DNA of 64,000 nucleotides from Chaetoderma sp. LZ-2023a (lineage: Eukaryota > Mollusca > Caudofoveata > Chaetodermatida > Chaetodermatidae). The stretch lies in assembly GCA_034401795.1 (NCBI GenBank), contig CM067367.1:50470363-50534362 (forward strand), given 5' to 3'. Of this stretch, positions 33,401 to 45,102 are shown piece after piece. Below the pieces are notes generated by a model. That model did no database searches, had not been told where the DNA came from, and saw only the letters and a list, made by a program, of their open reading frames with translations. How positions within the stretch are numbered: the first letter of the stretch is position 1; every line of letters starts with the position of its first letter. The position numbers and the translations under genes were made by a program.

Positions 33401-36230
33401 GAAGCCATTAATACCGTTTTGAACCTGGCGTGAATGGGACTTGTTTAGCAGGTACCCGAACTATACGCCAACCAAATTAATCAATCGATTCGACAGCAGT
33501 CGCTAGAGAAAAGGTGGTGGTGAGGTACCTGGTCTGAGAATAGCGAGTCGAAGTTGCCTGCTTACCGCAAGTGGGCTCCCTATAGCCACTGCGGTGCCTC
33601 TCAGTTTTGAGCAATTGGCCCTGGGGTACTAGCCACCACATACACATCACAACGTTGTACGCTCCTGGAAAGATATCACCCTGGGGCAATAACTAAATTC
33701 AAGTAAGGTGACACAAGCTACCAACCGCAGAAGAACCTTCGTGTGGATGGGCCTGTTGCCCCCGATTTAAGCTCGGTGAAGTATGTAGGGCGAGTTATGT
33801 GCTCGATGGATAACTCGCCAGATCTGCTGTACCACGCCAACCAGTGGTGAATCAAATCCGTACATGTTTTGTGTTCAACTTTAGACATTTTGACCGCAGT
33901 CAGGGGACATTGCACGATGCATCGTACGAGCTATTCGATGCATCTCGTCTTGTGATCCACCAGAATACATCAGCATTATTAACTTTTCATCCACAGCCCT
34001 TCAAAAACCACAGGGCAGCTTTCAATTTCTGCACCAGTACGGAACTTTCAAAATACCGCTTAAATTATTAACTTTGTGCATAGACGTGACTAACTACTAG
34101 CCATCCGCAACCGCAAACGTTCTTCTTCACTATTCCTGAGAATGGGCCGCATCAGACAGTTCACCTGCAGCTTTTTCTAGCAGCTGACCTCTGCATCGTG
34201 CCATCTCGTGTTCCAAATATGTTACACTTCAACTACTGTGATTCCAGAACTTTTTCCGTACCGATGACTAATAGGTACTCCATCATTGTTATATTATATT
34301 ATTGTATTCATGTATTGCTTTTATGTAACGGGTACCGATGACTAATAAGTACCTTCCGGTCGTTTGAGACCGCATTTTATAAGTTTGTTCTTTAAATGTA
34401 TATATTATTCTTATTTTGTGCCAAAAAGCCCTGTCAATGTCGTCTGACCTTCTATTTTACTGTTTTGTGATAAGTTATGGCAGTTGCCATCCTAGTTATA
34501 TGTTTTGCTTATTTTATATAAAACATTGGAACCGCAGTTCGCTAGGCTACACATTACAGCAACAACAACCGCACCACCACTGATCATGTTCTCATTGCGC
34601 GAACATGACATGCGGTCGACTAAACCTGGACTATTTTAGCGCAATAGGATAGGTTTATAGTAGTAAGGCCGATTACTTTGTAGGAGTCGTTTTGTGTAAG
34701 TCTCTTTTCCGGGAGTAGCGGGTATGTAACACCGCACACTTGCTGGATTGTATAAATTGGCCATATATCTTAAGGCCTCCATTATATGAGTGATTGTCTG
34801 TGTCTATGCTCTTCCAGCCTCCGGGCTTATTAATTGTTTGGACTTCCCTCAATCGCGTTGTTCAGATCTGACTCAGAAACTATTGGCGTTTCTGAGCGGT
34901 TAGAAACAAAGTGTCGATGACTGCATACACCTCCCCCGTATCGTCAGATACTAGTTAGTTAAAAAAAACTATGCCAAAGTAGGAAGCACTGCGAAAGTAT
35001 TATAATTACTGGCCTGCAGTGCATCTCTGGGCGAATTTATATGACCCTAACGACAGGTAAAATGATAGCTACATGGGTGCGGATTTCACATGATACGCCC
35101 CCCCCCCCAACCCCCGACACACCGGTGATGGACAGGATTCAGCTCTCCATCTAACACTACAAGTGCCTGGGTGAGGTCCTGGAACCCACCAAGCCCGCAC
35201 GGCAAGGTCGCTATAGTTGGATAGCTGCATCTTAGTCCCCCACCTTAAAACCTTTATGTACCTTTCAACGCTTATGTAATGTGACTTGTCCCTGTGCTGT
35301 TATATGTGATCATTATGCGATGGTGACGGGACCATTATATGATCCGGAGCTTTCACCGCATAGTATTTCCACACGCTGTCTAACTGAGGGGGATGCTCCA
35401 TAGGGTGACCATACGGTCATTGAGCATTTTCGCCCATCAGGCTTATATGTTAAAGATAGTTAGCTTACATTGTCATTTGCGGCTTAACCTTGATCTGGAC
35501 CCAAAAACTAAACGTTAGGATAGGATCTAGCATAAGGACTGCATAAATAAAGCGGCAACAACTAATTCAGTATCTTTGGACTTACATCAGATGACGATGT
35601 TGAATTCTGCTGAAATCATCCACCCCCATCTTCACATAATACAGCGTGCATCACATTAAACCTATAACTTCACTAGGTTGGCTCTTTTACATAAATTGAT
35701 TTGAACAAGAGAGTGACCCTTTTTTCCATCTCCCTTCATCCGCTTCGGCATTGTAGGAATTTTCCTGTGACTGAGGCCCACGCAAGGCACTTTCCTCTCG
35801 CAACAAATAATATTTGTGATAGGGGTTAATTTAGTTTATATTAAACTTGCTAAGTAGCCGCAATGGGATCCTCCTTTGCGGGGATGCCTCACGGATCACA
35901 CTCTGTGAGGTACCTCTGGCGAGGACCATGATGACGGGTCATCAACTTTACTCTATGTACTTGACTAGCAGCAAACGAGTACCATTGTTTCACAGTTAAG
36001 TTATAATTATTGCATTATTTAATTATGTCACAGCCCTAAATGGATCGAGTGGATCATCGCACTGATGACACCAACAGCGAGGATGAGACCGTGAGGTTCA
36101 ACTTCTGCGACAATGGTCGCACGGCCCCACTGAAATGTGAACATTCCACCAGCTCTAGAAGTCAGTCTTTTGTATAATGCGGCAGAACGCAGCACCAGAT
36201 CCTCAACCCCGAGTGTAGCTGCCGGGGGCA
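33400..36230 (-). repeat. Inverted partial copy of the 7-kb unit
   Basis: The reverse complement matches the unit copy at about 57.9-60.55 kb in order. The 36160-36043 block pairs with 57945-58045, 35805-35735 with 58304-58378, about 35060-34920 with about 58815-58960 (shared 'cactgcaggccagta' and 'agtacttcct'-type sequence), 34278-34150 with 59695-59860, about 33850-33735 with about 60165-60260 ('agatctggcgagttatcca' versus 'agatccggcgagtcatcca'), and about 33600 with about 60405 ('ggcaccgcagtg'). Similarity is patchy (I judge about 65-75% in matching blocks), so the duplication is old. Confidence 0.7.
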
Positions 36231-36243
36231 TGCGTGGCTCCAC
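36028..36243 (-). CDS. Short frame with conserved FQWGR block, inverted copy
   Basis: The C-terminal part of this minus-strand frame reads RAGGMFTFQWGRATI, then VAEVEPHGLILAVGV, and stops a few residues later. The same block occurs, without frame-breaking gaps, on the plus strand at about 36337-36460 and 57945-58045. The N-terminal residues upstream differ between copies, so the block may be one exon or domain and the annotated start is uncertain. I do not recognise the domain. Confidence 0.35.
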   Translation of the reverse strand: MEPRMPPAATLGVEDLVLRSAALYKRLTSRAGGMFTFQWGRATIVAEVEPHGLILAVGVISAMIHSIHLGL

Positions 36244-36503
36244 CGCTTGCCATCGTTGTTGCTGCTGCTGCTGGTCAGCCAGCCTCGGCGTTTGGGAGCA
36301 GTTTCAACACATCCCGGTGGCCACAAAAACTGACCTCCAGGGCCGGTGGAACGATCACGTTCCAGTGGGCTCGTACAGCCATTGCTGTGAAAATTGAACA
36401 CTACCGTATCGTCCTGGCTGGTCATGTCACCGGTGTGACTAGCCATCATTTCCAAGGTGGCCCAATTTACTTACTTGATTTTGTGTATGCTTGTCACTTG
36501 TGA
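36234..36503 (+). CDS. Short frame with conserved FQWGR block, plus-strand copy
   Basis: This frame contains RAGGTITFQWARTAIAVKI and then HYRIVLAGHVTGVTSHH, matching the block in the inverted copy about 100 bp away and the copy at 57.9 kb. Differences include silent third-position changes, and no indel shifts the frame, which suggests past selection on a protein. The tail after the block (PIYLLDFVYACHL) differs from the other copies. Function unknown. Confidence 0.35.
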   Translation: MAPPLAIVVAAAAGQPASAFGSSFNTSRWPQKLTSRAGGTITFQWARTAIAVKIEHYRIVLAGHVTGVTSHHFQGGPIYLLDFVYACHL

Positions 36504-36685
36504 ACGGTGTACGTAAAATGAAAGTGATGATTTGGGTTTATGTCTCGCCAGAGGTACCTAACGGATCTAGTCATATATAGACAGTATCATGAACGGTACC
36601 CCTGGTGGGGGGAAAGCTCCAGTCAGGGCACATCAGTTGGCTTAATATAAACTATATCTGCCTCAGGCTGACCAAAAATTATTAG

Positions 36686-36760
36686 TTTTGCGAGAGGAAA
36701 GTGCCTCGCGCGGGCCTCTATCACAGGAAAATGCCTACAATGCCATAGCGGAGGAAGAGA
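36686..36760 (+). repeat. 75-bp conserved motif, copy 1
   Basis: Motif pieces are 'gcgagaggaaagtgcctcgc', 'cgggcctc', 'tcacaggaaaatgcct' and 'gcggagga'. Further copies are at 37199-37276, 58304-58378 and, inverted, 35735-35805. Confidence 0.8.
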
Positions 36761-36789
36761 GAAGATAGGGGAGAGAGAAGCCATCCTGC

Positions 36790-37050
36790 ATAATATGCAG
36801 GGGGAAAATGGGGAACCCGTACCAAACGGTGCCAATGATGGCTGCATCGTTACCGTTTGCTTGAGAGGAAATATATGATGGTGCAGTACTGTGGTCTGCA
36901 TGGAGGATGGCCGAGGGAAAAAACCGACCATCACAATGAGGGGGAAGAATGGGGAACCAATACCTCTATGCCATGGATGACTATGCCCTTGACATTTGTT
37001 TAAGAGGAAATTTATGATGGTACCACACCATGGCGCCGTGGGAGGAGGCA
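36790..37050. repeat. Tandem duplication, about 141-bp unit
   Basis: 'gggggaaaatggggaacc' near 36800 recurs as 'gggggaagaatggggaacc' near 36941. Both are followed by 'ttgagaggaaa' or 'ttaagaggaaa' and 'tatgatggt'. The minus-strand open frame across it is probably incidental. Confidence 0.75.
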
Positions 37051-37198
37051 ACCGGTGGGAAGCTAACTATAAAAATGTAAGAAAGGGGTGGATGTAATCT
37101 CATCGTTTGCATACAAACGCTAGAGAGAATCCCACGGTAACGAAAAATGAGGAGGAAAATTATATTAGCCTACACTACACAAGGTAGGGAATACACAA

Positions 37199-37276
37199 TT
37201 TTTGCGAGAGGAAAATGCCTTGCATGGGCCTCCGTCAAAAAGAAAAATGCCTTCAACGCCGAAGCAGAGGAGGAGA
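37199..37276 (+). repeat. 75-bp conserved motif, copy 2
   Basis: 'ttgcgagaggaaaatgcctt', 'atgggcctcc' and 'aaatgccttcaacgccgaag', a close relative of the copy 513 bp upstream. Confidence 0.8.
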
Positions 37277-37309
37277 GCGGTACAAAGGCCCGCCCTCCTA
37301 TTATACAAA

Positions 37310-37940
37310 GAGAGAGAAAAATTATCATGTGTACTTATCCTAATGTAGTTATTTTACTGTTGTGTGCCTACCGTGTGTACGTAAAGATGCGGTGGGTGAT
37401 TTCCATTGATTTCAGCACCGTTGTCTTATGAAAGTTAAAGATACAGTTCTAGTTGGTACCGTAATTTTTGTGTACCTAAAAATGGCATAGACTAACTTTT
37501 AGTTGTAAGTCCAAAACACATATGTTTAGGCCGCAAATGGCGTAGCACCAAATGCCTTTAATGAATACGCCTTCCTGGCGAGGATGCTCGGTACCATTGC
37601 CGATACCCCACGGAGCATCTCTCCTCAGACCAACAGTGTGCAACAGGTTGTCTGGTGGTAGCGTCAGAGCTGCAAAGTGATCCTTCCACATACCGCATCA
37701 CAAGCACAAATAACAACACATGGACAAATCACATTGACAGAAGCGTGCTTAGAAAGCGGAAATTAGTGGGGAGAGAGAAACGTATTTCCATCTATGGTAG
37801 CTATCCCATAGGGCACGGTGAGCTCTAATGCTTCACCCAGTCACCATTATGAGTTAGATGGTGATCCGTGTTTCTATCCGTCACCTAAGCTTTCGAGTAT
37901 GGACTGTATGAGATCCATACCCTGGCGTTACTGTTTAGCT
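37310..37940. other. Unit interior, no gene recognised
   Basis: AT-rich interior of the repeat unit. No motif seen beyond the repeat homology. Confidence 0.45.
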
Positions 37941-38579
37941 GCTTTAGATTTGGAGAAAGTTGCCTAAAGAACACTGTTGGGACGGCAATAATATTGCCTT
38001 GTTTATATTTTCGCAGTGTTTCCTACTTTGGCATAAAAAAGTCTTGCTTAATAGGTATCCGAAGATACACGTGGTATGTATGTGAATGGCAAATTGATTC
38101 TGGCCGGCAAGAAACCTGCGGTAGTTTCTTGAGACGGTCCTAACCATTCTGAGGGTGGGAATTCAAACAATTATTTCGGCCAGACGACCAGAGAAGCGTG
38201 GTCAAAGGCAGTTACTCTCCACTTTAATTTAGGAGGGCTTAATATGGATGGCCAACTATGAAAATCAGTAGTACAGTTTAAACAGTCTTAGTGACCGTGA
38301 AGAAGAGTTTTTAATAACCATTCTCCCTTTGAAAAGTAACTGTCCTTGGCTAGCTTAAAAACCTATCCTATCAAGCTATCACAGTTCTAGGTTTAACGGT
38401 AGAATGTCATGTTCTCTGGTGAGAGCATGAGCAGCGACCGTAATGTAAAATTGGTGCCATTGGGAGAAAATATGGTGATGCATTTGTTGTTGATGTATAG
38501 TGTAACCTAGGTGTACTGCGATCCAACTATTTTTGTGTTTCTTACTGCTAACTAACAACATTGGCAGAATGCCTGATTA

Positions 38580-38804
<225 letters not shown>

Positions 38805-39770
38805 ATAATATATATATTAGGAATATGTGGTCGATTCGACCAACGGTGCCGTCTATTTGTTGACACCATTTACAATGCATAACATTATATACAGTATTGT
38901 CTTAAAGCGGACGTCGCATCCGACCGTACGGTACGACTTAGGGCGGTACTTTATTTATTATTAATAACGGTATACATAACTAAGATATGTTCCTATGTGT
39001 GGTGCACCTATTAGTCATCAGTGCAGCTTAAACGTCACATGTAGTCTTTGCACCACTTTCTTGCGGTGTGAGTTGAGGCACAGTGTAGCTGCCGCCTGGA
39101 GAATTACTGCAGGATGCTGGCCGTAATGTTTCATACACGAAAACAGTGAAGAATTAAGCCAATTTCGGTGGCTAACAGCTCATAATGCATAGCACATACT
39201 GAATAGTTCACCGTAATACCGATATACTGTTTGTGCTTTAAGAGTGATGGATGTCTCCATTGTCTAGAGAGAGTAAGTACATATTATGTTGAATTATTTT
39301 CTTGGCACAAGATGGTCCATGCCGTTTAGCTCTTATGGCGCGTAAAGTCCTTATCTGGACTATGGTCAAAGCAAAAAATTCAATGACGCTGGATACGTCC
39401 ATTGCTTTCTACCACAGTTTATGTAGAGGCACGGCAAGTATGGCGAGACATGAAAAACACCACCGTTCTTACATACTAATTTAGATGGTAATGACCAAAA
39501 GTCTTATACCGCAACGAAGGCACCACTGGTGACGGTGGTTAGAATAAAGAGCTTTCTTTTTAATTTAGGTTGTTACACCTGTTGATCTACCAGGAGTGTA
39601 CACACACTTGGTGCAGTGCGGAACGCAGCTCTCCGGAGAGGGAACCTGACTGTAATAAGCTGCATTGGTGTAGATTGCAGAACGTGAGCTCTACGCAGTA
39701 GGTAGATAGCGAGAATGCTCCCACTCAGACCATGTCTGCCTTACTTCTCCCGAGTTTGGCTTTGAGAATG

Positions 39771-39830
39771 CCTTTTATACTCAGTGAGATGTCGCGCCGG
39801 CCGACTCTGCCAATCAGAGCCCATGTTGCG
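39771..39830 (-). promoter_or_regulatory. Leftward TATA plus CCAAT promoter-like module
   Basis: On the minus strand TATAAAAGG (plus-strand 39771-39779) lies 31 bp from an ATTGG box (plus ccaat at 39810-39814). The same two motifs with the same 31-bp spacing occur in the other unit copy at 60528-60571. Transcription would run leftwards. The CRE seen in the other copy is altered here. Confidence 0.45.
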
Positions 39831-41138
39831 TGCGAAGCAAGGTAGCAATAGCAATCGTGCCTAGCTCTCTCTCGTTCAGGCATACGCTCGGGTGATGTCT
39901 ATGCTTAGTTGGAGCTCCAAAAGAGTCCGTTTTAATTTTGCCATATCTTCGTCAGATCTGAACCGATTTAATTTCTATTCAGAGTTTTAAATTCCTCATT
40001 CGATTCTGATATCAATCCATACCAAAACCTTTGAGGACGGTCCAATATTACGGAATTGCCATAATACATAAGATGCCAGTCTCCACCCTAACGCTAACGC
40101 GTCAATGTTTGTTTACCGCTCCTGGCTGTTCATGCGCTTAGTGCGATCTCACGGACTCTTATTTTGTTCTCTTGCTGGAATGGCCATTATGCGCAGGCCG
40201 TATGTGGCCTGTGGATGGGTGAGCATAGACCATCCGGACCGGGCCGTCTCGTACCCACCTGACGGTGATCCGTGCTACACCACCACTTCCCAGTTTGGCA
40301 CCTGTGCTGAACGATACCGCATCGCGGATCGCCGGTCACAGGGCATCGCTAGGCGAGAATTATAAACTTCTCAGGTAGGCGCATAGCCAACAGGAGAAAG
40401 AGTGATGCGTGAGGAGCGTATTCATGAGAAGCAGGCACATAGACGTGTGAAAGAGTTTAGGGAGAGAGGCATATTTTTTATATTTTTCTTTCGCCTGGTT
40501 TTTATTTGTCCACGCCGTTTTTTGTTTGTTTTTTTTTGTTTTGATGCGGTGTGTGCACAACTTTATTTAAAAGGTGTTTAGGCTTACAATAACTCCCGAG
40601 GTATTTTTCCCCGTCAGCGAACGCCCAGGCTCTTGCACACCGTATTTTTTTACATTATAACAGTAATATATAAAAGTATATTTTGAAACGGTATATTTTT
40701 AATATATACATTATTATAGTGCGGCCCTTTATTGAGAGTCCGCACGAGTGGCACTCGCCACTCCTTTGATCCGTCCTGTAATAAAGGGAGAAAGGTAATA
40801 CGAAAAACACTATAGTAATAATAATAATCATATTATTGTGTGTCAGGCAGTTCTAGCGTTATACTCATACTTTTACTTTACCGTGGGCCATATCAATACA
40901 CTGCGCACGGTGTGTTTGATTGCATAAGCACCGTGAAGTAGTATTTTTGAGGCATGACAGTATTATATATAGTCATGCAGGGCAACCGTGGTAGCCCTGG
41001 GGGCCGGGTTTCGATTAAAAAAAATAAAAAAAAAATTTTTTTTTTTTATAAACAGTAACAAAATAATAAGCCATCTCCGTCGTCCCAATTCTTAATGGTA
41101 CATTTCTTATACTTATTACATTTCAGCTATTTAAGTGA

Positions 41139-41719
41139 TTACAGTAAAAGTCCAAAATTATCCCAGTGAGGTTGTGTCACGCGGTTTATCAAAATGGTCC
41201 CTTGGTGAACACAAGTTACCGAAATGTCATGGCTTGGCAGAGCATCTCCGCCAGTCAATTGTGCCAGGTGAGCGATTGGTGATGGTGCGGGTGATGCAGT
41301 GACTTCAGAATGGGTGAAGGTCGGTGCAACGGTGCTGCTGGTTCCCGATGTAAACTCTGGATTGGGTGCAGTGACCGGTGTGTTCTTCCGGCGTTTTGCT
41401 GCTAACACTAACTGTCCAGCCGGCACCTGTGGAATTTTGAATATTTCCACTGGTTGCGTTATGCTGCGTTTCTTTCCCGTATACGGACTACACAGTTTGG
41501 TGGATTTTCGCAACATCGGATTAGCCGTAACGGTGGAGATGGTGTTCGCGCACGGTACCTTAGTCATCACCACTCGTTCTAGCGGTACCGTTGCTGGCAT
41601 GGTATCAACGGTGTTAATAACTGCGGTTGATTGACTCGGTTTTTCTGACACCTTTCTAGACGGTGCAGAAGATTTATTGTTCTGTCTATCTTACGGGTGG
41701 TATGCTTCACTCGCGCCAT
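41139..41719 (-). CDS. Minus-strand low-complexity frames beginning MARVKHTTRK
   Basis: A frame starts MARVKHTTRKIDRT at 41719 and ends near 41579. A second, longer frame (41651-41139, 170 residues) overlaps it. It is rich in Thr, Val, Ala, Ser and Pro and has a basic patch (YTGKKRS, AAKRRKN) that could be a nuclear signal. The corresponding place in the other unit copy (62441-61899) has a single 180-residue frame with the same composition, a start MAKTKHTKW and a basic patch ARKRRIS. The product is probably disordered. I do not recognise it. The two overlapping frames may reflect decay or splicing. Confidence 0.35.
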
Positions 41720-42620
41720 GGATCTTTTTCTATGGAGAGAATTCAAAATGGTGTTCTGATCCGCAAGTTTGGAGCAAGGTCGGTCCAATCTTCGTGTTCT
41801 TCAACAGGTTCTAATATAACAATGGTCAAGTGGTGTCTGGATGCCAAAGCATGTGTGATATCATAGCGAGCTGCGGTGTAAAGATGATTACATTGGTGGC
41901 AGTAGGCTCTTTGGCGTAAATGGTCCAATTTGAAATGAAGCTGTAGGTCGGCGTTTCTGGAAAAAAATTTCTGGCCGGGAACGGTACTGCTAGGTGCCCA
42001 AGTGCACCTAAATCGTTTAGTTTCTAATTGAAAGAGGAGAAGTTAGTTCCTCATCGGAGCTCTCCGACAACTGTAGATCGTCTTCAAGGGACATCAGGCC
42101 ATTTTATAGCCACACCGCACGTCTATTCTCTAACTGGTTTTTCGGCACCGACTTTTACTTTGCAAACATTTTTATTAATAATAAGCTGAATATAAAAAGC
42201 GGAATTTGGTCTTCAACACGAAAGAGGCCTATTGCCGGTGATCTTCACTTGTGTTGATTTGATAGGGAAGATGAGGGGTGATTCGGCCGTTCCACCTGTG
42301 AAGGTCTTTTTTCCATTCTCGCATTGCTGAATGGTTATTTTTGTTCAGGCTAGGAGAGACGGTGTATAGTATAAGCCAAGGGGAGCACTTACTCTATCTT
42401 ATTATCAAGGGATCACCGGTTTTTAGGTGGTACTAACGGTGAACTATATTATTCATGCGCATGCCTATTCCTTAATTAAAGTGAGGCGGTTTTCTGTTTA
42501 GATACTTATAAACTTGCCTAATTCTATCTTAGGCTGGACGGTCCGTAGGGGTAGGTGAGAGCGATGTTACGTCAGCAGCCCATTGACACCTCTCATTATT
42601 ATCTCATTATTATCGCCTCT

Positions 42621-42931
42621 CAACTCAAGATTCAAGATTAAGATTATTTATTTTCGTATTTAGTCGTTATTATCAGAGATTACAACAGGCAGCCCACCAA
42701 AGGCAATCCTATGAAGTGTTGGACTCCTAACATATAAACATTAATTGCAAAATATATTATGACATATATAATATGATGTAACATAAACAGACATATATTA
42801 CGTGAGATTATATGAACAGTAGGTATATACATGTAGGATGCAACAGTAAAACAGGACAATTACATTCATGAACATAAAGGGATGGAGGATGGGAGAGGAA
42901 TGTTGGGGTGGGGGGGGAGCTCATCTATCAT
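42621..42931. other. Spacer between the unit copy and the Polinton
   Basis: No counterpart was found in the right-hand unit copy. AT-rich sequence ('aagattatttattttcgtatttag') that could be the tail of another repeat. No gene. Confidence 0.4.
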
Positions 42932-43211
42932 AGTAGTAGATCCGGAGTCAAAATGATACCACCTCCCTCAACTTGCCGCCGTTCGGCGATCCACAGCCCC
43001 CAATGCCCTCTTAATCCCTGGGGACTTAGGGTCGTTGAGACATGTGGTTGGTGTTTGCCTTTCTTTCCGGTCCTGATTGCCGACACGAGAATGAAGTGAT
43101 TTAATCCCAGTCAGAGTCAAAATGATACCACCTCCCTCAACTGGCCGCCGTTCGGCGATCCGCGGCCGCCACTGCCCTCTCTATCCCTGGGGCATAGGAA
43201 TTTGAGACATG
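42932..43211. repeat. Left terminal inverted repeat of the Polinton
   Basis: It matches the reverse complement of about 55303-55576. It contains an internal duplication: 'gagtcaaaatgataccacct' begins at 42945 and again at about 43105, each followed by 'gccgccgttcggcgatcc'. The gccgccgttcggc stretch is itself partly self-complementary. Confidence 0.95.
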
Positions 43212-43305
43212 TGATCATTTCTCCCAGACATCGCTGCACCCCACCTGTCCGGGAGAACCTCCTCAGGATACCGGTCAGTGGCCGGCCTCTCTATTCTGTG
43301 TAGGC

Positions 43306-43712
43306 TCAGACAAACACGTAGTCTCTGCCAGAGTCGCATCGGCATGATGGGACCACCCACAGAGGCTCCCATCTACCTTGACAACGCTCACCTGGGAGGA
43401 GGCTAAAGTGGTTAGCATGTGAACCACGGCAGACTCTGGCATGTTCACATGTTACGCAGAGAATCTTGTGCTGAGCAGGGGTCTCCAGCAGACAACCACG
43501 GCCTACCCTCTCCAGCCCATAGAAGTGTAAGACAGACTCGATCTCTTTACGTGGGTGAAAGCGGTCGTAAATGTTTCTCCGCAAGTGGTCGACCCAAGGA
43601 TTGTACGGGGGTCATCCCGGAAGTGGGCCCACTTGGCATCCAATATCATCGCAGTCTCAGCGCCCTGTGCCACTGCTGTAGACGCCAGCACGGGCAGTAC
43701 GATGAGAAGCAT
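43306..43712 (-). pseudogene. Polinton part: small unknown minus-strand gene near the left end
   Basis: Two overlapping minus-strand frames lie next to the left TIR. One opens with a hydrophobic, signal-peptide-like segment (MLLIVLPVLASTAVAQ). The other carries closely spaced Cys and His residues (ILCVTCEHARVCRG). The family is unknown to me and the part is treated as a fossil. Confidence 0.35.
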
Positions 43713-43900
43713 GGCTATATATGAAGAGTTAAACTGAACAGAGTGAACCCCTCGAGAAATATCTGTGCCAGATCGGGCCCTGCTCCATCCGGTTCAATAG
43801 TGATCATCATCCCCGCAGGGGCTAGCTGCTTCACTTTGCCGCCAGCTAAGAAACGTAGCTCTAGGACTATATGAGTCGTTTACAGGCTAGTGAGTCCCAC

Positions 43901-44680
43901 TCACTGAAGCAGTTTAACAGCACCCTTGGCTTTGGTGACATGTGACACACCATCTACCCATAGGGTGCCCTCCTGGAGGTGAACAACTTCTTCATCGAAT
44001 GGACGCCGCAGCAGGAGCTTTCCACCTGTAAACCCGATCCGGTGACCCAACCCCGTCAGGGAGACACATTCACCTATGTAGGTGAGGAAGGATGATCGCC
44101 GATTGTAGAGCTTTCGAACTTTCCCATCCCTTTTCACAACAGTGGAGAGGGGAGTAACCTCTATGTCAATGACTGCGAAAGGCCTATATAGGGGCAACCA
44201 TGGTTGCCAGTTACCCCCAGGCCCGGCGTGGTGCCACACTTCTTTGTTCTCAAACATGAACTGCAGGTTTTTTGCCAGGGTCAATAGCAGGCCATCACGG
44301 ACCAACGGCGGGGCACCGCTCGAATAGGGTTTGACCAGGTGAAAGCTGAGCTCGCTATTTAGGGTGTTGATGTCTACCACATCTGTATCTGAGAGCTCAA
44401 TCAACGGCTCGAGGATGTACTTCCTCTTTGGGAAATCATACCGAAACACGATCTTGTGGCCATCTATGTCGCGACCCAGGCGCCCTTTCGACACATCCTT
44501 GAGGTCTGTGAGCATCTCCAGCCCATCATCACCAATGGGGTGGAGGGAGAATGCCTTTGAGCTTGCTTCGTACTGTAGGGAGAATGACTTGCCATCACTC
44601 GCTTCTACCTTGGCAGCATCAACTGCATACACATCTGCGAGGTCAGCAAGACCAGTCGAGTAAGCAAATATGGGTTCCAT
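43901..44680 (-). CDS. Polinton part: 259-residue protein of unknown function
   Basis: A long open frame starting MEPIFAYSTGLADLADVYAV. It has a mixed alpha/beta-looking composition, no transmembrane segment and no zinc motif. It is transcribed away from the next gene at 44719, so a shared promoter region of under 40 bp lies between them. Its position among capsid-type genes suggests a virion or packaging role, but I recognise no domain. Confidence 0.55.
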   Translation of the reverse strand: MEPIFAYSTGLADLADVYAVDAAKVEASDGKSFSLQYEASSKAFSLHPIGDDGLEMLTDLKDVSKGRLGRDIDGHKIVFRYDFPKRKYILEPLIELSDTDVVDINTLNSELSFHLVKPYSSGAPPLVRDGLLLTLAKNLQFMFENKEVWHHAGPGGNWQPWLPLYRPFAVIDIEVTPLSTVVKRDGKVRKLYNRRSSFLTYIGECVSLTGLGHRIGFTGGKLLLRRPFDEEVVHLQEGTLWVDGVSHVTKAKGAVKLLQ

Positions 44681-44718
44681 AGCACGCTATGAAAGGGGTT
44701 TAAACGAGACATAAAACC

Positions 44719-45102
44719 ATGCCGATTGTCCGACTGCTGATCTCCGGTGGTGAAAACATAATCTCACCCTCTCTAGAGGGGAGATGGGTGGTACAGTACC
44801 GTGTAGAATGGGTCCTCTTCGAGGTGCCCCAGCGGGGCACAACATACATACACGCCGATGTGCTACATCAACCTCCGGGCAGTGCACACAGCAGCTCACT
44901 GGTAGAAGTCGGCCGGGACATGATAGAGTATCTCCCAGGTGCCAACAGCAACCTATGGAAAGCTATCAGTTCTAGCCTGTTCACACCTGTAAATCACCTG
45001 TTTGACAGCCCCTCCATTAACATATACGCCAGCACGGATGGGATATCGGACGCCCATTTAGAGTTTACACTCTTATTACTCATTGACCTGACGACAACAT
45101 GA
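44719..45102 (+). CDS. Polinton part: 127-residue protein, probably structural
   Basis: Starts MPIVRLLISGGENIISPSLE, with alternating hydrophobic strands throughout (WVVQYRVEWVLFEV, HLEFTLLLLIDL), suggesting a beta-rich fold as in minor capsid proteins. This is inference from composition only. Its end overlaps the start of the next gene by 4 bp (ATGA at 45099-45102), which is virus-like packing. Confidence 0.5.
   Translation: MPIVRLLISGGENIISPSLEGRWVVQYRVEWVLFEVPQRGTTYIHADVLHQPPGSAHSSSLVEVGRDMIEYLPGANSNLWKAISSSLFTPVNHLFDSPSINIYASTDGISDAHLEFTLLLLIDLTTT

Noticed and set aside
36623-37051. 142-codon minus-strand frame
   Set aside because: Lies over a 141-bp tandem duplication in the repeat unit; no recognisable motif and not open in the other copy as far as I can see.
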